From Paraburkholderia dioscoreae (GTDB lineage: Bacteria > Pseudomonadota > Gammaproteobacteria > Burkholderiales > Burkholderiaceae), in contig NZ_LR699554.1 of assembly GCF_902459535.1 (NCBI RefSeq), positions 248,001-312,000 of the forward strand: DNA of 64,000 nucleotides, given 5' to 3'. The translations under genes were made by a program, and so were the position numbers. A model generated the notes under the pieces. That model was not told the DNA's origin, did no database searches, and was given only the letters and a program-made list of their open reading frames with translations. Within the stretch, counting starts at the first letter, position 1; every line of letters begins with the position of its first letter. Shown piece by piece: positions 52,533 through 60,992 of this stretch.

Positions 52533-52885
52533 TGCCGTATGCCCCAGTGAAGTTGCGTGAATCGTGTGGATGCCGGTTGGGGGTTTTCACGCCGACGGGC
52601 TGCCCAATCAGCTCGCCTGCATTGTTGCAACCTCGTTGCCGGTCAACAAGGCAAGCTCTTCTACCGGTATCGCCGCTACCGCTCTGGGCGAGCAATGCGC
52701 GCCGATATAGCCGCTTTATGGTCCGCTGTTCCGTGCATTCGAAACGGCCGTTGAGCTATAAGATCCATCCGCGCCATGCCAGCTGTCATTTACCTTGTAT
52801 CCCGAACGTCGCCGGACGTCCGCAGACGTAGTACCGTATTGAAAATTTAACCTTTTGCCCCGTTACATTGATTCTTGAGACGCTT
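52533..52885. other. divergent intergenic region, no gene seen
   Basis: This separates the racemase-like gene (left) from the KfrA-like gene (right) and must carry both promoters. No clear promoter pair, palindrome or small gene was found. Confidence 0.35.
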
Positions 52886-55483
52886 ATGTCCACGGACGCA
52901 GACACAATCACCGATGAACAGATCGCTGCAATCGCCGATCGCATGGTCGAAGAAGGCAGAAGAGTTTCGCCAGTGACAATCTGGAAAGAGGTTCGCGGCG
53001 GTTCGCTGGTGGCGATAGTCGCGGCCCTGCAACGCTGGCGTGAAGCGCGGCAGGGCGAAACGCCGGCAATGCAGGTCCAGCCCGGCTTGCCGGAGGGTCT
53101 GGCCGAAACCGTCATGAGCGCTGCGGACCGGATCTGGTCGGCATCCCAACACGATGCGGAGCGGGCATTCAGTCAGCGTCTGGCCGCAGTGAACCTGGAT
53201 CTCGAAGCGGCCGTCGCGGAACGGGACGAAGCGCTTGCCGAGTATCAGAAAATGATCGATGAAGTCGAAACGGGGCGCCAGCGGGTCATCGCGCTGACGG
53301 ACGCGCTCAGCGCCTCGGAAAGTGCCTCTCTGCGCCTCGAAGCGCAACTCGCCACCGTCACGGGCCGGGCGGAGGCGGCCGAGACTCACGTCGAGGAACT
53401 CGCGCAGCGCGCGTCGGCACAAGACGCGGATCTGGAAGCCATGAAGGCTTCGCTCGACGAGGAACGCCTGGCGCGCGAAGAGCTGGCCACGGCTCTCGCG
53501 GGCAAAAATGACGAAGTCGCTCAACTCACTCAGGAACGCGATCAGGCGCGGCACGAGATCGTGACGTTGAGTGATGTCTGTCACGCCAGAACAGAGGAAG
53601 TTACGCAATGGTCGCAAGAAGCACGCGCGGCTTCGTCGCGTGCCGAGGCGGCGGAGGCGCGCATCGAGGAGCTCGTGCAGCGCGCGGCGGTGGACCACGT
53701 CAATCTGGAAGCGACGAACGCATCGCTCGAAGCAGAGCGCAAGGCCCGTGAAGAGTTGGCGACGGTCGTATCGAGTAAGACCGACGAACTGACGCGCGTC
53801 ACTCAGGAACATGAGCAGGCGCAGCAGGAGATCGCCAGTTTGCGCGACGCCTGTCAGGCCAGAGCGCAAGAAGTCACGCAGTGGTCGCAAGAGGCAAGCG
53901 TGGCTTCGTCGCGTGCACAAACGGCTGAGGCGCGCGTAGACGAACTCGCGCAGCGTGTGTCGTCGCAAGATGCGAGCCTCGAAGCGGCGAAGGCGTCGCT
54001 TGAAGAGGAACGCAGGGCACGTGAAGAGTTGGCAGCGGTTCTATCGAACAGGAACGACGAACTGACGCGAGTCATTCAGGAACGCGAGCAGGCGCTGCAG
54101 CACGTCACAGCATTGGACGCCGCCTGTCAGGCGAACGCGAAGGAACTGACGCGATGGTCGCAGGAAGCGAACGCGGCAACGTCACGCGCGCAAGCAGCCG
54201 AGGCGCGTATAGAAGAACTCGTGCAACGTGTGTCGTCGCAAGATGCCGGCCTCGAAGCGGCGAAGGTGTCGCTTGAAGAGGAACACAAGGCTCGTGAAGA
54301 ATTGGCGGCGGTAGTTTCGAGCAAGATAGAGGAACTGACGCGTGTTACTCAGGAGCGCGATCAGACGCTGCAGCAGATCGCTACGCTGGGCGACGCCCAT
54401 CAGACGAAGTCCGAAGAAGTGACGCGACTGTCCGGGGAACTGAGTGCGGCGGGGTTACGCGCACAGCAGGCAGAGGCACGCGTAGAAGAACTCGTGCAGC
54501 AGGTAACGTCGCAAGCTGCGGAGCAGCAAGCCACGGTCGCATTGCTGGACGAAGAGCGCAAGGCACGAGCGGAGTTGGTCGCTGCTATATCAGGCAAGAG
54601 CGATGAATTGGCGCAAGCCGCTCAGGAACGCGATCACGCGCAGCAGCAGATCGTCACCCTGAGCGACGCTCATCAAGCGAAATCGGAAGAAGCGATAAGG
54701 TTGTCGGCGGAGCTAGGTGCAGCCTTGTCGCACGCGAAAACCGCCGAGGTCCAGGCAAGCGGGAGCCTCGCGAAACTCGCGGCGCTGGAGGCTGAACTGG
54801 AGCAAGCGCGCGCTGCGCTGGCAGCGGAGCGCGAGGCCGCCGCCGCGCGGGCTGACGAAATCTCGGTTCATCTCAACGACCTGCAGCGCGTCTCTCAGGA
54901 ACTGGAAGAGACGCGGCAGCAGATCGGGACCATGAATGAGGCGAAGGCGGCCGCGAGCGCTGATCTGGCTCGGGTATTGCAGGATGCGTCCGCGGCGAGG
55001 GAACGCGCGGAGGCCGCGGAACAGCAGGTTGCGCAGTTGGAGCAGCGCCTCGCAGCGCAATCCGCAGCGATCGCGCAACAGAATCAGCGCGCTCAGCAGG
55101 CCAGCGTTCGAGCCGACGAGGCTGAGCGCGCGGAGGAAGTCGCCGTGTTGCAACGGCAGATAGCGGCACAAGCCAAAGCCAACGCAAAGGCCCTTAGTGA
55201 GCTTCGCGCTACTGCCGAACAGTGGGTCACGCACGCCAAGGATCTCAAACAGCGGCTCGGTCTGGCAAGCGAGAGGATCCTGTTCATCGACGCACGCAGC
55301 ACCGGCGAGGTGGCGCTCGTCAGGCGGCTTTCATCCGAACTGGAGCGGCTCAAGCCGGATCACGAGTTGATCGCCAGAGAGACGCAGCAAAAACTGATCG
55401 GCGCGACGATGAGCCACCAACTCGCGCAGAAGGGCTATCGCTACGACCCGGCTACGGCGGTGATGTCGAAGGTCGCGACCTGA
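52886..55483 (+). CDS. KfrA-like DNA-binding coiled-coil protein
   Basis: An 865-residue protein. Residues ~8-60 match the KfrA N-terminal DNA-binding domain (ITDEQIAAIADRMVEEGRRVSPVTIWKEV..GGSLVAIVAALQRWRE). Nearly all the rest is alpha-helical coiled coil rich in Ala, Glu, Gln and Arg. Within it five consecutive 91-residue repeats run from about residue 175 to 629. A short C-terminal domain (WVTHAKDLKQRLGLASERILFID; HQLAQKGYRYDPATAVM) is distinct. KfrA is best known from IncP and related plasmids, where it binds its own operator and forms a filamentous scaffold in partitioning. Here it is chromosomal and alone. The ATG at 52886 is preferred to a TTG at 52868. Confidence 0.85.
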   Translation: MSTDADTITDEQIAAIADRMVEEGRRVSPVTIWKEVRGGSLVAIVAALQRWREARQGETPAMQVQPGLPEGLAETVMSAADRIWSASQHDAERAFSQRLAAVNLDLEAAVAERDEALAEYQKMIDEVETGRQRVIALTDALSASESASLRLEAQLATVTGRAEAAETHVEELAQRASAQDADLEAMKASLDEERLAREELATALAGKNDEVAQLTQERDQARHEIVTLSDVCHARTEEVTQWSQEARAASSRAEAAEARIEELVQRAAVDHVNLEATNASLEAERKAREELATVVSSKTDELTRVTQEHEQAQQEIASLRDACQARAQEVTQWSQEASVASSRAQTAEARVDELAQRVSSQDASLEAAKASLEEERRAREELAAVLSNRNDELTRVIQEREQALQHVTALDAACQANAKELTRWSQEANAATSRAQAAEARIEELVQRVSSQDAGLEAAKVSLEEEHKAREELAAVVSSKIEELTRVTQERDQTLQQIATLGDAHQTKSEEVTRLSGELSAAGLRAQQAEARVEELVQQVTSQAAEQQATVALLDEERKARAELVAAISGKSDELAQAAQERDHAQQQIVTLSDAHQAKSEEAIRLSAELGAALSHAKTAEVQASGSLAKLAALEAELEQARAALAAEREAAAARADEISVHLNDLQRVSQELEETRQQIGTMNEAKAAASADLARVLQDASAARERAEAAEQQVAQLEQRLAAQSAAIAQQNQRAQQASVRADEAERAEEVAVLQRQIAAQAKANAKALSELRATAEQWVTHAKDLKQRLGLASERILFIDARSTGEVALVRRLSSELERLKPDHELIARETQQKLIGATMSHQLAQKGYRYDPATAVMSKVAT
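53408..54772 (+). repeat. five tandem 273-bp repeats inside the KfrA-like gene
   Basis: Units of exactly 273 bases (91 codons) begin at 53408, 53681, 53954, 54227 and 54500. Each opens with R/Q-V/A-x-S-Q-like residues, then (S)LEEERKAREELA, ELTRVTQER, and closes AEARIEELVQ. Units 2 to 4 are the most alike; units 1 and 5 are more diverged. The strict length argues for duplication by unequal exchange. Confidence 0.9.
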
Positions 55484-55517
55484 CCTGTGCCGGAAGATCG
55501 GACACGTGGTGAAGAAA

Positions 55518-55538
55518 GGCGCGCATGCGACGCGCGCC
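55518..55538 (-). terminator. hairpin between the KfrA-like gene and pstS
   Basis: GGCGCGC (55518-55524) and GCGCGCC (55532-55538) form a perfect stem with a 7-base loop. On the minus strand it reads into TTTCTTC, so it probably ends the pstS transcript. Confidence 0.6.
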
Positions 55539-55558
55539 TCATCTGATGTATCTGCCGC

Positions 55559-56584
55559 TTACGGCGCGACCGGCTTGCCGGACGCGTCCTTCACCTTCTG
55601 CTTCCATTGCGAGCGGATTTCAGCCGTTACCGATTCCGGCAGCGAAATATAGTCGAGGTCGTCGGCTGCCTTGCTGCCGTTCCTGAACGCCCAATCGAAG
55701 AACTTCAGCGTTTCGGCGCCTTGTGCTGCTTTGTCCTGCGTCGTATGCAACAGCACGAACGTCGCGCCGACCACGGGCCACGCGTTCTTGCCCGGCTCGT
55801 TCGTTAGGATCTGATAGAACGACTTCGACCAGTCGGCGCCCGCCGCCGCGGCCTTGAATGTGTCGGTTGCCGGCTCGACTATGGTGCCCGAAGCATTTTT
55901 CATCGACGCGTAGGTCATGTGGTTCTGCTTCGCATATGCCCACTCGACGTAGCCTATCGCGCCCGGCAGACGCTGAACGAACGCGGCAACGCCGTCGTTA
56001 CCCTTGCCGCCGGTGCCGGTCGGCCAGTTCACCGTCGCGCCTTCGCCCACTTTGGATTTCCACTCCGGATTCACCTTGGACAGGTAGTTCGTCCAGATGA
56101 AGCTCGTACCCGAACCATCGGCACGACGAACCACGGCAATGTCGGTATCCGGGAGCTTGACTTTCGGGTTCAGCGCGGCGATCTCGGGATCGTTCCACTT
56201 CTTGATCTTGCCCAGATAGATGTCGCCGAGCACTTCACCCGACAGCACCAGTTCGCCAGCCTTCAGTCCCGGCACGTTGATGGCCGGCACCACGCCGCCG
56301 ACCACCGTGGGAAACTGGAACAGGCCATCTTTGGCTAATTCGTCGTCTTTCAGTGGGGCGTCCGAGCCGGCGAAATCCACCGTTTTGGCGATGATCTGCT
56401 TGATCCCGCCCGACGAACCAATACCCTGATAATTGACTTTGCCGCCGCCCGTTTTCTGATAGGCATCGGCCCATTTCGTATAAATCGGCGCAGCAAAGGT
56501 GCTGCCCGCGCCGGTGATGTCCGCGGCGTGCGCGGCGCTGGCACACAACGCACATAGAATCAGCGTAAGTTGCTTGAGATTCAT
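55559..56584 (-). CDS. pstS: phosphate ABC transporter substrate-binding protein PstS
   Basis: A 341-residue periplasmic protein with a signal peptide (LTLILCALCASAAHA|ADITGAGSTFAAPIYTKW). The phosphate-binding segments are AGSTFAAPIYTKWADAY, VDFAGSDAPLKDDELAKDG, VVRRADGSGTSFIWTNYLS and the TGTGGKGNDGVAAFVQ loop. It captures phosphate for the PstCAB importer. AAGGAG is 7 bases before the ATG. The pstCAB genes are not seen downstream: the next gene is convergent. A Pho-box-like repeat lies 57 bases upstream. A paralogue is at 59321-60355. Confidence 0.93.
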   Translation of the reverse strand: MNLKQLTLILCALCASAAHAADITGAGSTFAAPIYTKWADAYQKTGGGKVNYQGIGSSGGIKQIIAKTVDFAGSDAPLKDDELAKDGLFQFPTVVGGVVPAINVPGLKAGELVLSGEVLGDIYLGKIKKWNDPEIAALNPKVKLPDTDIAVVRRADGSGTSFIWTNYLSKVNPEWKSKVGEGATVNWPTGTGGKGNDGVAAFVQRLPGAIGYVEWAYAKQNHMTYASMKNASGTIVEPATDTFKAAAAGADWSKSFYQILTNEPGKNAWPVVGATFVLLHTTQDKAAQGAETLKFFDWAFRNGSKAADDLDYISLPESVTAEIRSQWKQKVKDASGKPVAP

Positions 56585-56640
56585 GTCGAGACTCCTTGTG
56601 GCGATAGGATCGCCTTAGATGGCCTGCAACTTAAGGGTGA

Positions 56641-56661
56641 AATATGACGTTCTCGTGACCG
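56641..56661 (-). promoter_or_regulatory. Pho-box-like direct repeat upstream of pstS
   Basis: Read toward pstS, GGTCACGAGA and CGTCATATTT repeat the GTCA core at an 11-base interval, the spacing of PhoB half-sites (consensus CTGTCAT repeated every 11). It ends 57 bases before the pstS start. Confidence 0.5.
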
Positions 56662-56893
56662 CTCGAATTAAATGATTCGACTGCTGAACGTTGAGGATCA
56701 GCCGGATCGACGTGGCGAGCCCTGCCTGATTAACCATCTTCCGATCGGTCGCGATATGCTCAGGCCTTTGATTGCGGTTCAATTCGGGCGACGCCTGGCG
56801 CAGGCGTGGCGTGGCGATCGCCGCAGTTCCAATGTCGGCCGCAAATTGCCTGATATGCCAATTCCCGCACGGGAAGCAAACGCTGAATGACCT

Positions 56894-57931
56894 ATGAAAT
56901 CTGACCTGCTACTGCAAACCTACGGTGCGGACTCGTCCGGGATCGTCTGTGGCTTTCTCTTTTCGTCGACGCGCGCCGGGCGGTCTGTCGATGCGGATGA
57001 AGTCGTCGAATGGCTGCAGGCGCACGACGCGAATGGCCCAGCGAGAGAAGGCAGCGAGTTCCTCTGGCTTCACTTCAATCTGGCGCACAGTGCGAGCGAA
57101 CGTTGGATGAGGACGCAACTCGATTTGCCGGAGACTTTCTTCGACGCTTTGCGCGAGGGCTCGCACTCCACGCGTATCGAACATGCTGATGGCGCGTTGC
57201 GCGCGGTCGTGAACGACGTCATGTTCAATCTCGAGTTTATTCCCTCAGAAATCGCGACCCTGTGGATTTACGCGAATCAGCGGATCATCGTGACCGCGCG
57301 ACTCAAGCCACTGCGTTCGGTAGACCGATTGCGCGCATCCGTTCGGGAAGGGGAGGTATTCAGGTCTCCCGCGGAATTGCTGGTTCACCTGATGCGCGAT
57401 CAGGCCGACCTGCTCGTGCAGATCGTCCGGCGCACCAGCGCCGACGTCGACCGGATAGAGGATCGATTCCTGTCGCAGCGGCCGACGCAGAACCGGATCG
57501 ATCTGGGCGCCATGCGTCGTATGCTGACGCGCTTGCAACGCATGCTCGCACCTGAACCCGGCGCGATCTTCCGGCTGCTGGCGAGGCCGCCGCGCTGGCT
57601 TCACTCAGAGGACGTGCAGGATCTACGCGAGTCGACGGAAGAGTTTTCGGTGGTTCTCTCGGATGTCGCCGGGCTAATCGAACGGGTCAGGCTGTTGCAG
57701 GAGGAAATCATTTCCCGGCTGGAAGAGCAGAACAATCGCACGCTCTTCACGCTGACACTGGTCACGGTTCTGGCTATGCCGATCAATATCGTCGCAGGCT
57801 TTTTTGGCATGAATGTGGGCGGTATTCCGCTCGCTGAAAACCGGCACGGTTTCTGGGTGATGGTGTTGCTCGTGGCCGGATTCACAGGACTGGCCGGATG
57901 GTGGGCATTTCGCCGGCGCAAGGAACGGTAG
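56894..57931 (+). CDS. CorA-family divalent cation transporter (ZntB-like)
   Basis: A 345-residue CorA-type membrane protein. A long cytoplasmic domain ends with two C-terminal helices (FTLTLVTVLAMPINIVAGFFGMNVGGI and WVMVLLVAGFTGLAGWWAF). The pore signature GMN lies at the end of the first. The loop after it is GGIPLAENRHGFW, more like the ZntB branch, whose members transport Zn2+, than Mg2+-type CorA with MPE. The C-terminal RRRKER is typical. No clear ribosome site precedes the ATG at 56894. It lies between a pstS and a CHAD gene. Confidence 0.87.
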   Translation: MKSDLLLQTYGADSSGIVCGFLFSSTRAGRSVDADEVVEWLQAHDANGPAREGSEFLWLHFNLAHSASERWMRTQLDLPETFFDALREGSHSTRIEHADGALRAVVNDVMFNLEFIPSEIATLWIYANQRIIVTARLKPLRSVDRLRASVREGEVFRSPAELLVHLMRDQADLLVQIVRRTSADVDRIEDRFLSQRPTQNRIDLGAMRRMLTRLQRMLAPEPGAIFRLLARPPRWLHSEDVQDLRESTEEFSVVLSDVAGLIERVRLLQEEIISRLEEQNNRTLFTLTLVTVLAMPINIVAGFFGMNVGGIPLAENRHGFWVMVLLVAGFTGLAGWWAFRRRKER

Positions 57932-57973
57932 GGCAAGCCAACTGCGTGGCAGTGCGTCCGGTTTCGGCATTCG

Positions 57974-57995
57974 CGGCGCCTGCACGCAGGCGCCG
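57974..57995. terminator. hairpin between the convergent CorA and CHAD genes
   Basis: CGGCGCCTGC (57974-57983) and GCAGGCGCCG (57986-57995) form a perfect 10-bp inverted repeat. It directly abuts the CHAD stop codon. No T tail is present. Confidence 0.45.
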
Positions 57996-58934
57996 TTAGC
58001 TCATGTCGGAGCCGGAATGCTCGCTGGCCAGCATGTCGCCGACAGCGCGCAACGAGGCGTCGGCGCTTTGCATGTGATGGCCTCTGAGGTACCTCAGATA
58101 CGCGATCGCATCGTCTACTACGCCGCACTCGCCGAGCCGATCCCTGTGCGCCAGAAGTAGCGATTCGCTCGAAACGATGTCGTTGAGTTGTCCTAGTTCA
58201 TCCTGCATTTGCGTGAGTTCGACGATGCCGATCCCACTCCCGCCATCGATCAGAGGCGCGAAAAACTCCAGCAGATAACGCACTTTCTTCGCTGCGATCC
58301 GGACTTCGTGAAACCCGGCGTATCCGTGGTGCTGATCCATAAGCAGACGCTTCATCCGTTTTCGCAGCGCCTTTTTCGCCGTTGCGATACGGTCCGCAGC
58401 GAATTCCGCAAGCGGTTCGTCAAACGCGCGAGCGTCGAGTTGCAATATTAAGCCCGCGATTCCCTGCGCCAATATGGCTTCGACGTTCGCGGCGGCTATC
58501 GTTGCGCGACTGTGCAGAAGCGCATCGCCGCGCAGCAGATCGACACGTTCAACGAGCGCCGCAAAAGGTTGCGGCATCTGCATGTCATCTGCCAGTAAGT
58601 GCTTCAGGATATCCCAGTCACGTGTCTGACCGGCGGAGTCAGCCAGGGCCTTGAATTCGCGTCGCTGCCGTCTTGCCTGCGACCCGTCGATAAGCGGATC
58701 GTAAGCCCACCACAGCGAGCGCAGACGACGCAGCACGACACGAAGTTTGTGAGGACTTTCCGGATCGGCGCTCCTGCACAAGTTGCCGACGCGTAGCGCC
58801 ACCTGCGCGACCAGCGTCGAGAAGGCCGCGGCTGGCGACATGTCTGCCGAAACCGTGCCGGTGCGTCTGTCGGCATTCTCCGAAGTCCGTTCTTGTGCAG
58901 AAGCGACGTCACGCATGGGTGGTGTGGAGTTCAT
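57996..58934 (-). CDS. CHAD-domain protein
   Basis: A 312-residue alpha-helical CHAD protein. The family's histidine/arginine-rich helices are seen in PESPHKLRVVLRRLRSLWWAY and the internal counterpart HEVRIAAKKVRYLLEFFAPL, with a helical DELGQLNDIVSS segment. CHAD domains bind polyphosphate and are often linked to phosphate genes or polyphosphate granules. The start MNSTPPMRDV at 58934 removes an upstream stretch without CHAD character. Neighbours are PstS genes on both sides, which fits a phosphate-storage role (inference). Confidence 0.88.
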   Translation of the reverse strand: MNSTPPMRDVASAQERTSENADRRTGTVSADMSPAAAFSTLVAQVALRVGNLCRSADPESPHKLRVVLRRLRSLWWAYDPLIDGSQARRQRREFKALADSAGQTRDWDILKHLLADDMQMPQPFAALVERVDLLRGDALLHSRATIAAANVEAILAQGIAGLILQLDARAFDEPLAEFAADRIATAKKALRKRMKRLLMDQHHGYAGFHEVRIAAKKVRYLLEFFAPLIDGGSGIGIVELTQMQDELGQLNDIVSSESLLLAHRDRLGECGVVDDAIAYLRYLRGHHMQSADASLRAVGDMLASEHSGSDMS

Positions 58935-59320
58935 CGGCTCGAGTCGCGTGAGTCCCAAAGCGGACGGAAGTGAGGTGAACGTAAGGTGGCGCGTGGCAGG
59001 CGCGCCTCGCAAATTGCGATATCAATCCTACAACGTATCAATTTTCACGACCATGCCGGCACTGGGCGGGAAGCAATGCGGCCATGATAGAGCGATTCAA
59101 TTTGCCTCCTGACGCACAGCGTCCTGTAATGGGGAGAGTTGGTTTTTCAGCGCTGTGCTTGCCCGCGTTTCCAATTGGCATGTTGCAGCGCGACGGCAAA
59201 CCGGTGGAAAGAGAAAATTCAATAAAGTCCGCCAGCAAATAGTTTCTTCACGCCACGCGTCGTTACTCGGCGAGCTTCACTTCATGAGCTTCAACAACAA
59301 AAGTTAAAGTGAGGTCTTTC
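58935..59320. other. divergent intergenic region, no gene seen
   Basis: This holds the promoters of the CHAD gene and the second pstS gene. No Pho-box-like repeat comparable to that at 56641 was found, although a diverged one could be missed. No small gene is supported. Confidence 0.35.
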
Positions 59321-60355
59321 GTGAGCTATACACAAACACTGTTGACCGGTGTGGTCGGCGCTCTATTGGCGGTCACGGCGCACAGCGCCGACATTACCGG
59401 CGCCGGCAGCACCTTTGCCGCGCCGATTTATACGAAATGGGCCGGCGCATACCAGCAGGCGGGCGGCGGCACGGTGAGCTATCGCGGTGTCGGGTCGACT
59501 GAAGGGGTGAAGGAAATCATGGAGAGCCAGGTTGATTTCGCCGGATCGGATGCCCCGCTGAGCGACGACGAACTTGCCAGGAACGGCCTGCTCCAGTTTC
59601 CAATGGTGATTGGCGGCGTCGTGCCGGTCGTCAATTTGCCCGGTATCAAGCCGGGGGAGTTGATTCTCTCCGGGCGTGTGCTCGCGGATATCTATCTTGG
59701 AAAAATCATCAACTGGGATGCCCCGGCCATTGCCGCCATCAATCCCAGGATCAAGCTGCCCGATACGCCTATCGCCGTTGTCCGCCGCCTTGACGGTTCA
59801 GGTACCACGCTGATCTGGACGCACTATCTGGCGCAGGTCAATCCTGAGTGGAAGAGCCGGATCGGCGAAGGGACTTCAGTGCGCTGGCCGCGCGGCATAG
59901 GCGGAAGAGGTAATGAAGGGGTGGCTACCTTCGTACAACATCTGCCCGGCGCAATCGGCTATGTTGCGTGGGATTTCACGAAGCAGAATCATATGTCGTA
60001 TACGGCCATGGAAAATGCCTCGGGTGCCGTGGTTCAGCCTGGACCGGAGACATTCAAGGCGGCCGCCGCGAGCGCGGACTGGTCCAGATCTCTCTTCCCA
60101 ATCCTGGCCAATGAGCCGGGCGCGAACGCGTGGCCTGTGGTCGGCGCGACATATGTATTGCTTCACAGCACGCCGAATAAACCGGAGCGCAGCGAGGCGA
60201 CACTGAAATTTCTGGAGTGGGCGCTGACCAATGGCGGCCAGGCCGCGGAGGATCTGGACTATGTACCGCTGCCGCCGCCGGTGGTGAGCGAAATTCGCAC
60301 GCAGTTGCATGCGCGGGTGAAGAATCCGTCGGGTAAGGCAATCGCCGGCGAATGA
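59321..60355 (+). CDS. PstS-like phosphate-binding protein, second copy
   Basis: A 344-residue paralogue of the PstS at 55559-56584. The signal peptide ends LLAVTAHSA|DITGAGSTFAAPIYTKWAGAY. The binding segments match: VDFAGSDAPLSDDELARNG, VVRRLDGSGTTLIWTHYLA and GIGGRGNEGVATFVQHL. Differences cluster in surface positions and the C terminus (RTQLHARVKNPSGKA). A GTG at 59321 follows GAGG by 6 bases and is preferred to the GTG at 59309. It is not next to pstCAB. It may be a higher- or lower-affinity variant, or a phosphate sensor. Confidence 0.88.
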   Translation: MSYTQTLLTGVVGALLAVTAHSADITGAGSTFAAPIYTKWAGAYQQAGGGTVSYRGVGSTEGVKEIMESQVDFAGSDAPLSDDELARNGLLQFPMVIGGVVPVVNLPGIKPGELILSGRVLADIYLGKIINWDAPAIAAINPRIKLPDTPIAVVRRLDGSGTTLIWTHYLAQVNPEWKSRIGEGTSVRWPRGIGGRGNEGVATFVQHLPGAIGYVAWDFTKQNHMSYTAMENASGAVVQPGPETFKAAAASADWSRSLFPILANEPGANAWPVVGATYVLLHSTPNKPERSEATLKFLEWALTNGGQAAEDLDYVPLPPPVVSEIRTQLHARVKNPSGKAIAGE

Positions 60356-60455
60356 GTTCAGGTCTTTCACCGCTCAAAGCATTGCGCGGTGACGAGTATG
60401 CGCTGACTCCCCCCAGCCTTCTGCGGGTAGCTGAATACGGGCGGGGTGCGCCCGC

Positions 60456-60887
60456 TCAAGCGCCAGCGGACGCCTCCAGTTCCGCAAGCCGCTTGCGCAG
60501 CAGGCGATCTTCCTGAAAGCGGCTGGTTTCGTCGCGGATCACGGCGACGATACCGGTGAGTTCATTTTGCGGCGAATGCAGCAACGCCACCGTGAAGGCA
60601 ATCGACATGGATCGCCCGTCCTTGTGCATGGCGGGAACACGCAACACGTCGTTGCCGTAGCGAGTTGCGCCTGTTGTCATGGTCTTGTGATAGCCGTCCC
60701 AATGGCGGCCGCGCAGCCGTTCCGGAATGATCAGGTCCAGCGAATTGCCGAGCGCCTCGTCTTGCGTAAAGCCGAACATGCGCTCGGCCGCGGGGTTCCA
60801 GAATGTGATGCTGCCCTGGGAATCCGAAATGATGACCGCGTCGCCGATTGCGTTGGCAAGTTGCTGGAAGTCGATCGCATTTTGCAT
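60456..60887 (-). CDS. PAS-domain sensor protein
   Basis: A 143-residue protein consisting of a single PAS domain (residues ~10-125): FQQLANAIGDAVIISDSQGSITFWNPAAERMFGFTQDEALG, then the PAC-type SIAFTVALLHSPQNELTGIVAVIRDETSR. A short C-terminal helix (LLRKRLAELEASA) may be for dimerisation. No output domain is attached. GGGGAG precedes the ATG at 60887. It lies 105 bases downstream of frc on the same strand, and PAS proteins beside oxc-frc occur in other Burkholderiales to my memory; here it may sense redox state or a ligand of oxalate metabolism (inference). Confidence 0.82.
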   Translation of the reverse strand: MQNAIDFQQLANAIGDAVIISDSQGSITFWNPAAERMFGFTQDEALGNSLDLIIPERLRGRHWDGYHKTMTTGATRYGNDVLRVPAMHKDGRSMSIAFTVALLHSPQNELTGIVAVIRDETSRFQEDRLLRKRLAELEASAGA

Positions 60888-60992
60888 GGCGCTCCCCGGA
60901 TGTGAAAACACGGATGCATGAACAGGATACGACTCCGCCAGCGGCGCCGTATCCGCCAGGCCCGAGCCGATGGCCGGGCTTGCCTCGCACCA

